Source: an uncultured Bacteroidota bacterium
GTDB taxonomy: Bacteria > Bacteroidota > Rhodothermia > Rhodothermales > Salinibacteraceae
Reading direction: 5' to 3'
Assembly (NCBI GenBank): GCA_913055845.1
Contig: CAJXKO010000004.1
Location: forward strand, 21,593 to 85,592
Length of the DNA: 64,000 nucleotides
In this document: piece by piece, positions 63,432-64,000 of the stretch
Position numbering within the stretch: position 1 is the first letter of the stretch
How the letters are laid out: the number at the start of each line of letters is the position of its first letter
Program-made: the position numbers and the translations under genes
The notes under the pieces: model-generated
Told to the model about the DNA's origin: nothing
Database searches by the model: none
Seen by the model: the letters and a program-made list of their open reading frames with translations, nothing else

Positions 63432-63668
63432 CTACAGGAAGATGGTAACGGCAAGGAGCAGGCAGATGATCAGTGCGAACAGCGCCACACCCTCAATCAG
63501 GGCGGCGGAAATAATCATCAAGTTTCGGATGTCATCGGTCGCCTCGGGCTGGCGAGCGGCACCATCCATCGACGAGCTGGCCAACCAGCCAATTCCGACA
63601 CCGGCGCCGATAGCGGCAAGGCCGGCGCCAAGTCCTGCAGCGAGGTATGCGAGAGCAGCGGCTTCCAT
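63432..63668 (-). CDS. atpE: F-type ATP synthase c subunit
   Basis: 78-residue hairpin proteolipid. Helix 1 LAAGLGAGLAAIGAGVGIGWLASSSMDG has the GxGxG-type packing motif, the polar loop is ARQPEATDDIR, and helix 2 IISAALIEGVALFALIICLLLAVTIFL carries the ion-binding Glu59. The next residue is Gly, and the helix-1 position that would hold Gln in Na+-type rings is Ile26, so the usual Na+ ligands are absent and a proton ring is more likely. It lies between atpB and atpF. Confidence 0.96.
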   Translation of the reverse strand: MEAAALAYLAAGLGAGLAAIGAGVGIGWLASSSMDGAARQPEATDDIRNLMIISAALIEGVALFALIICLLLAVTIFL

Positions 63669-63751
63669 AGTGTTCGGGTCTTGGTGAAAGAAAGGGAGTG
63701 GTGAAGGGTGATTACAGGTTCAACGCTTCGGGGAAATAACCCCCTGAACGG

Positions 63752-64000
63752 CTATGCGGACGTCGGCTCGACCGCCTCCTCAACCGCATCGAGGCGATCT
63801 TCCAGGCGCCCCGCTTGGGACGCCTCCTCCTCATCGTGCGCCCCGTGGTCGTGCTCCTCTACAGCCATGCCGATAAAGAGCGCCGAGAGAATGGTGAAGA
63901 CGTACGCCTGAATGAAGGCAACTAGCAGCTTGAGCAGCAAGATGAAGACGGTGAATCCTATGCTAATGATGATCGTCCCTGCGGCCGCCGTCTGCCCAAA
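63752..64000 (-). CDS. atpB: F-type ATP synthase a subunit, C-terminal fragment
   Basis: The last 82 codons are inside the window; the gene continues to the right. The last two helices are visible (GTIIISIGFTVFILLLKLLVAFIQAYVFTILSALFIGMAV); LLVAFIQAYVFTILSALFIG is the conserved end of the proton-channel domain. After it comes EEHDHGAHDEEEASQAGRLEDRLDAVEEAVEPTSA, an acidic, His-containing extension of about 35 residues beyond the usual end. It is upstream of atpE in the operon. Confidence 0.95.
   Translation of the reverse strand, partial: FGQTAAAGTIIISIGFTVFILLLKLLVAFIQAYVFTILSALFIGMAVEEHDHGAHDEEEASQAGRLEDRLDAVEEAVEPTSA

Noticed and set aside
63432-63668. Na+-type c subunit (expected for a halophile)
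   Set aside because: The Na+ ligand set is missing: Ile26 where Gln would be and Gly after Glu59.

Overview
The window looks like a chromosomal segment from a moderately or extremely halophilic member of the Rhodothermota/Bacteroidota, most like the Salinibacter lineage. The evidence is high GC, proteins very rich in Asp and Glu, acidic tails on many proteins, an atpBEFHAG cluster without atpD/atpC, a separate Nfu N-domain protein, long-form IspH, and start codons preceded by pyrimidine-rich leaders with almost no Shine-Dalgarno sequence. The genus is an inference; no rRNA or marker search was possible. I see no transposase, integrase, phage module or CRISPR array, so this reads as stable core chromosome with a few accessory genes.

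Layout. 0-7 kb: the start of adk, a yqjD/yqjE-like membrane pair, an Nfu N-domain protein, a LuxC-like acyl-CoA reductase, ispH, a methyltransferase, an M20 dipeptidase and tRNA-Leu(CAA) with a terminator. 7-18 kb: an alpha-glucan/trehalose cluster (glgX divergent from glgE, a treS-maltokinase fusion, glgB) that encodes the complete route trehalose -> maltose -> maltose-1-phosphate -> branched alpha-1,4-glucan. 18-22.3 kb: a putative iron-uptake operon (small lipoprotein, FecA-like TonB receptor, DUF4856-like lipoprotein) behind a perfect 9-bp inverted repeat. 22.4-29.6 kb: a coupled GT-C glycosyltransferase/FAD oxidoreductase pair, a BON-MscS channel, YjbQ, an EEP-family lipoprotein and two tandem Bor-like lipoproteins. 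29.6-34 kb: hisS and a PTS IIA gene, then an SLC12-type cation-chloride cotransporter.

34-42.4 kb: pyruvate dehydrogenase genes pdhA-pdhB-pdhC followed by a phosphoesterase, then a polyprenol-phosphate mannosyltransferase-like gene, icd with a strong terminator, and a CoA-pyrophosphatase-type Nudix gene. 42.5-50.4 kb: a TetR-TolC-MFP-RND efflux operon with repeated TGACT-N4-AGTCA sites in front of the regulator and an unusually large RND pump. 50.5-59.4 kb: an AspH-type hydroxylase, a CNNM/CorC-like membrane protein, mpl, a core-MetE-type methionine synthase divergent from a BtuF-like protein, a RecD2/Dda-like helicase, an NAD(P)-binding protein and tRNA-Ser(GCU). 59.5-64 kb: the ATP synthase genes atpG, atpA, atpH, atpF, atpE and the 3' end of atpB.

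No single locus can be proven to be a new system from sequence alone. The best leads are the palindrome-controlled lipoprotein/TonB/DUF4856 operon, the core-MetE/BtuF-like pair, the helix-hairpin-helix domain fused to PDH E1-alpha, the enlarged RND pump, and a recurrent palindromic AACGTT motif sitting just upstream of several start codons.
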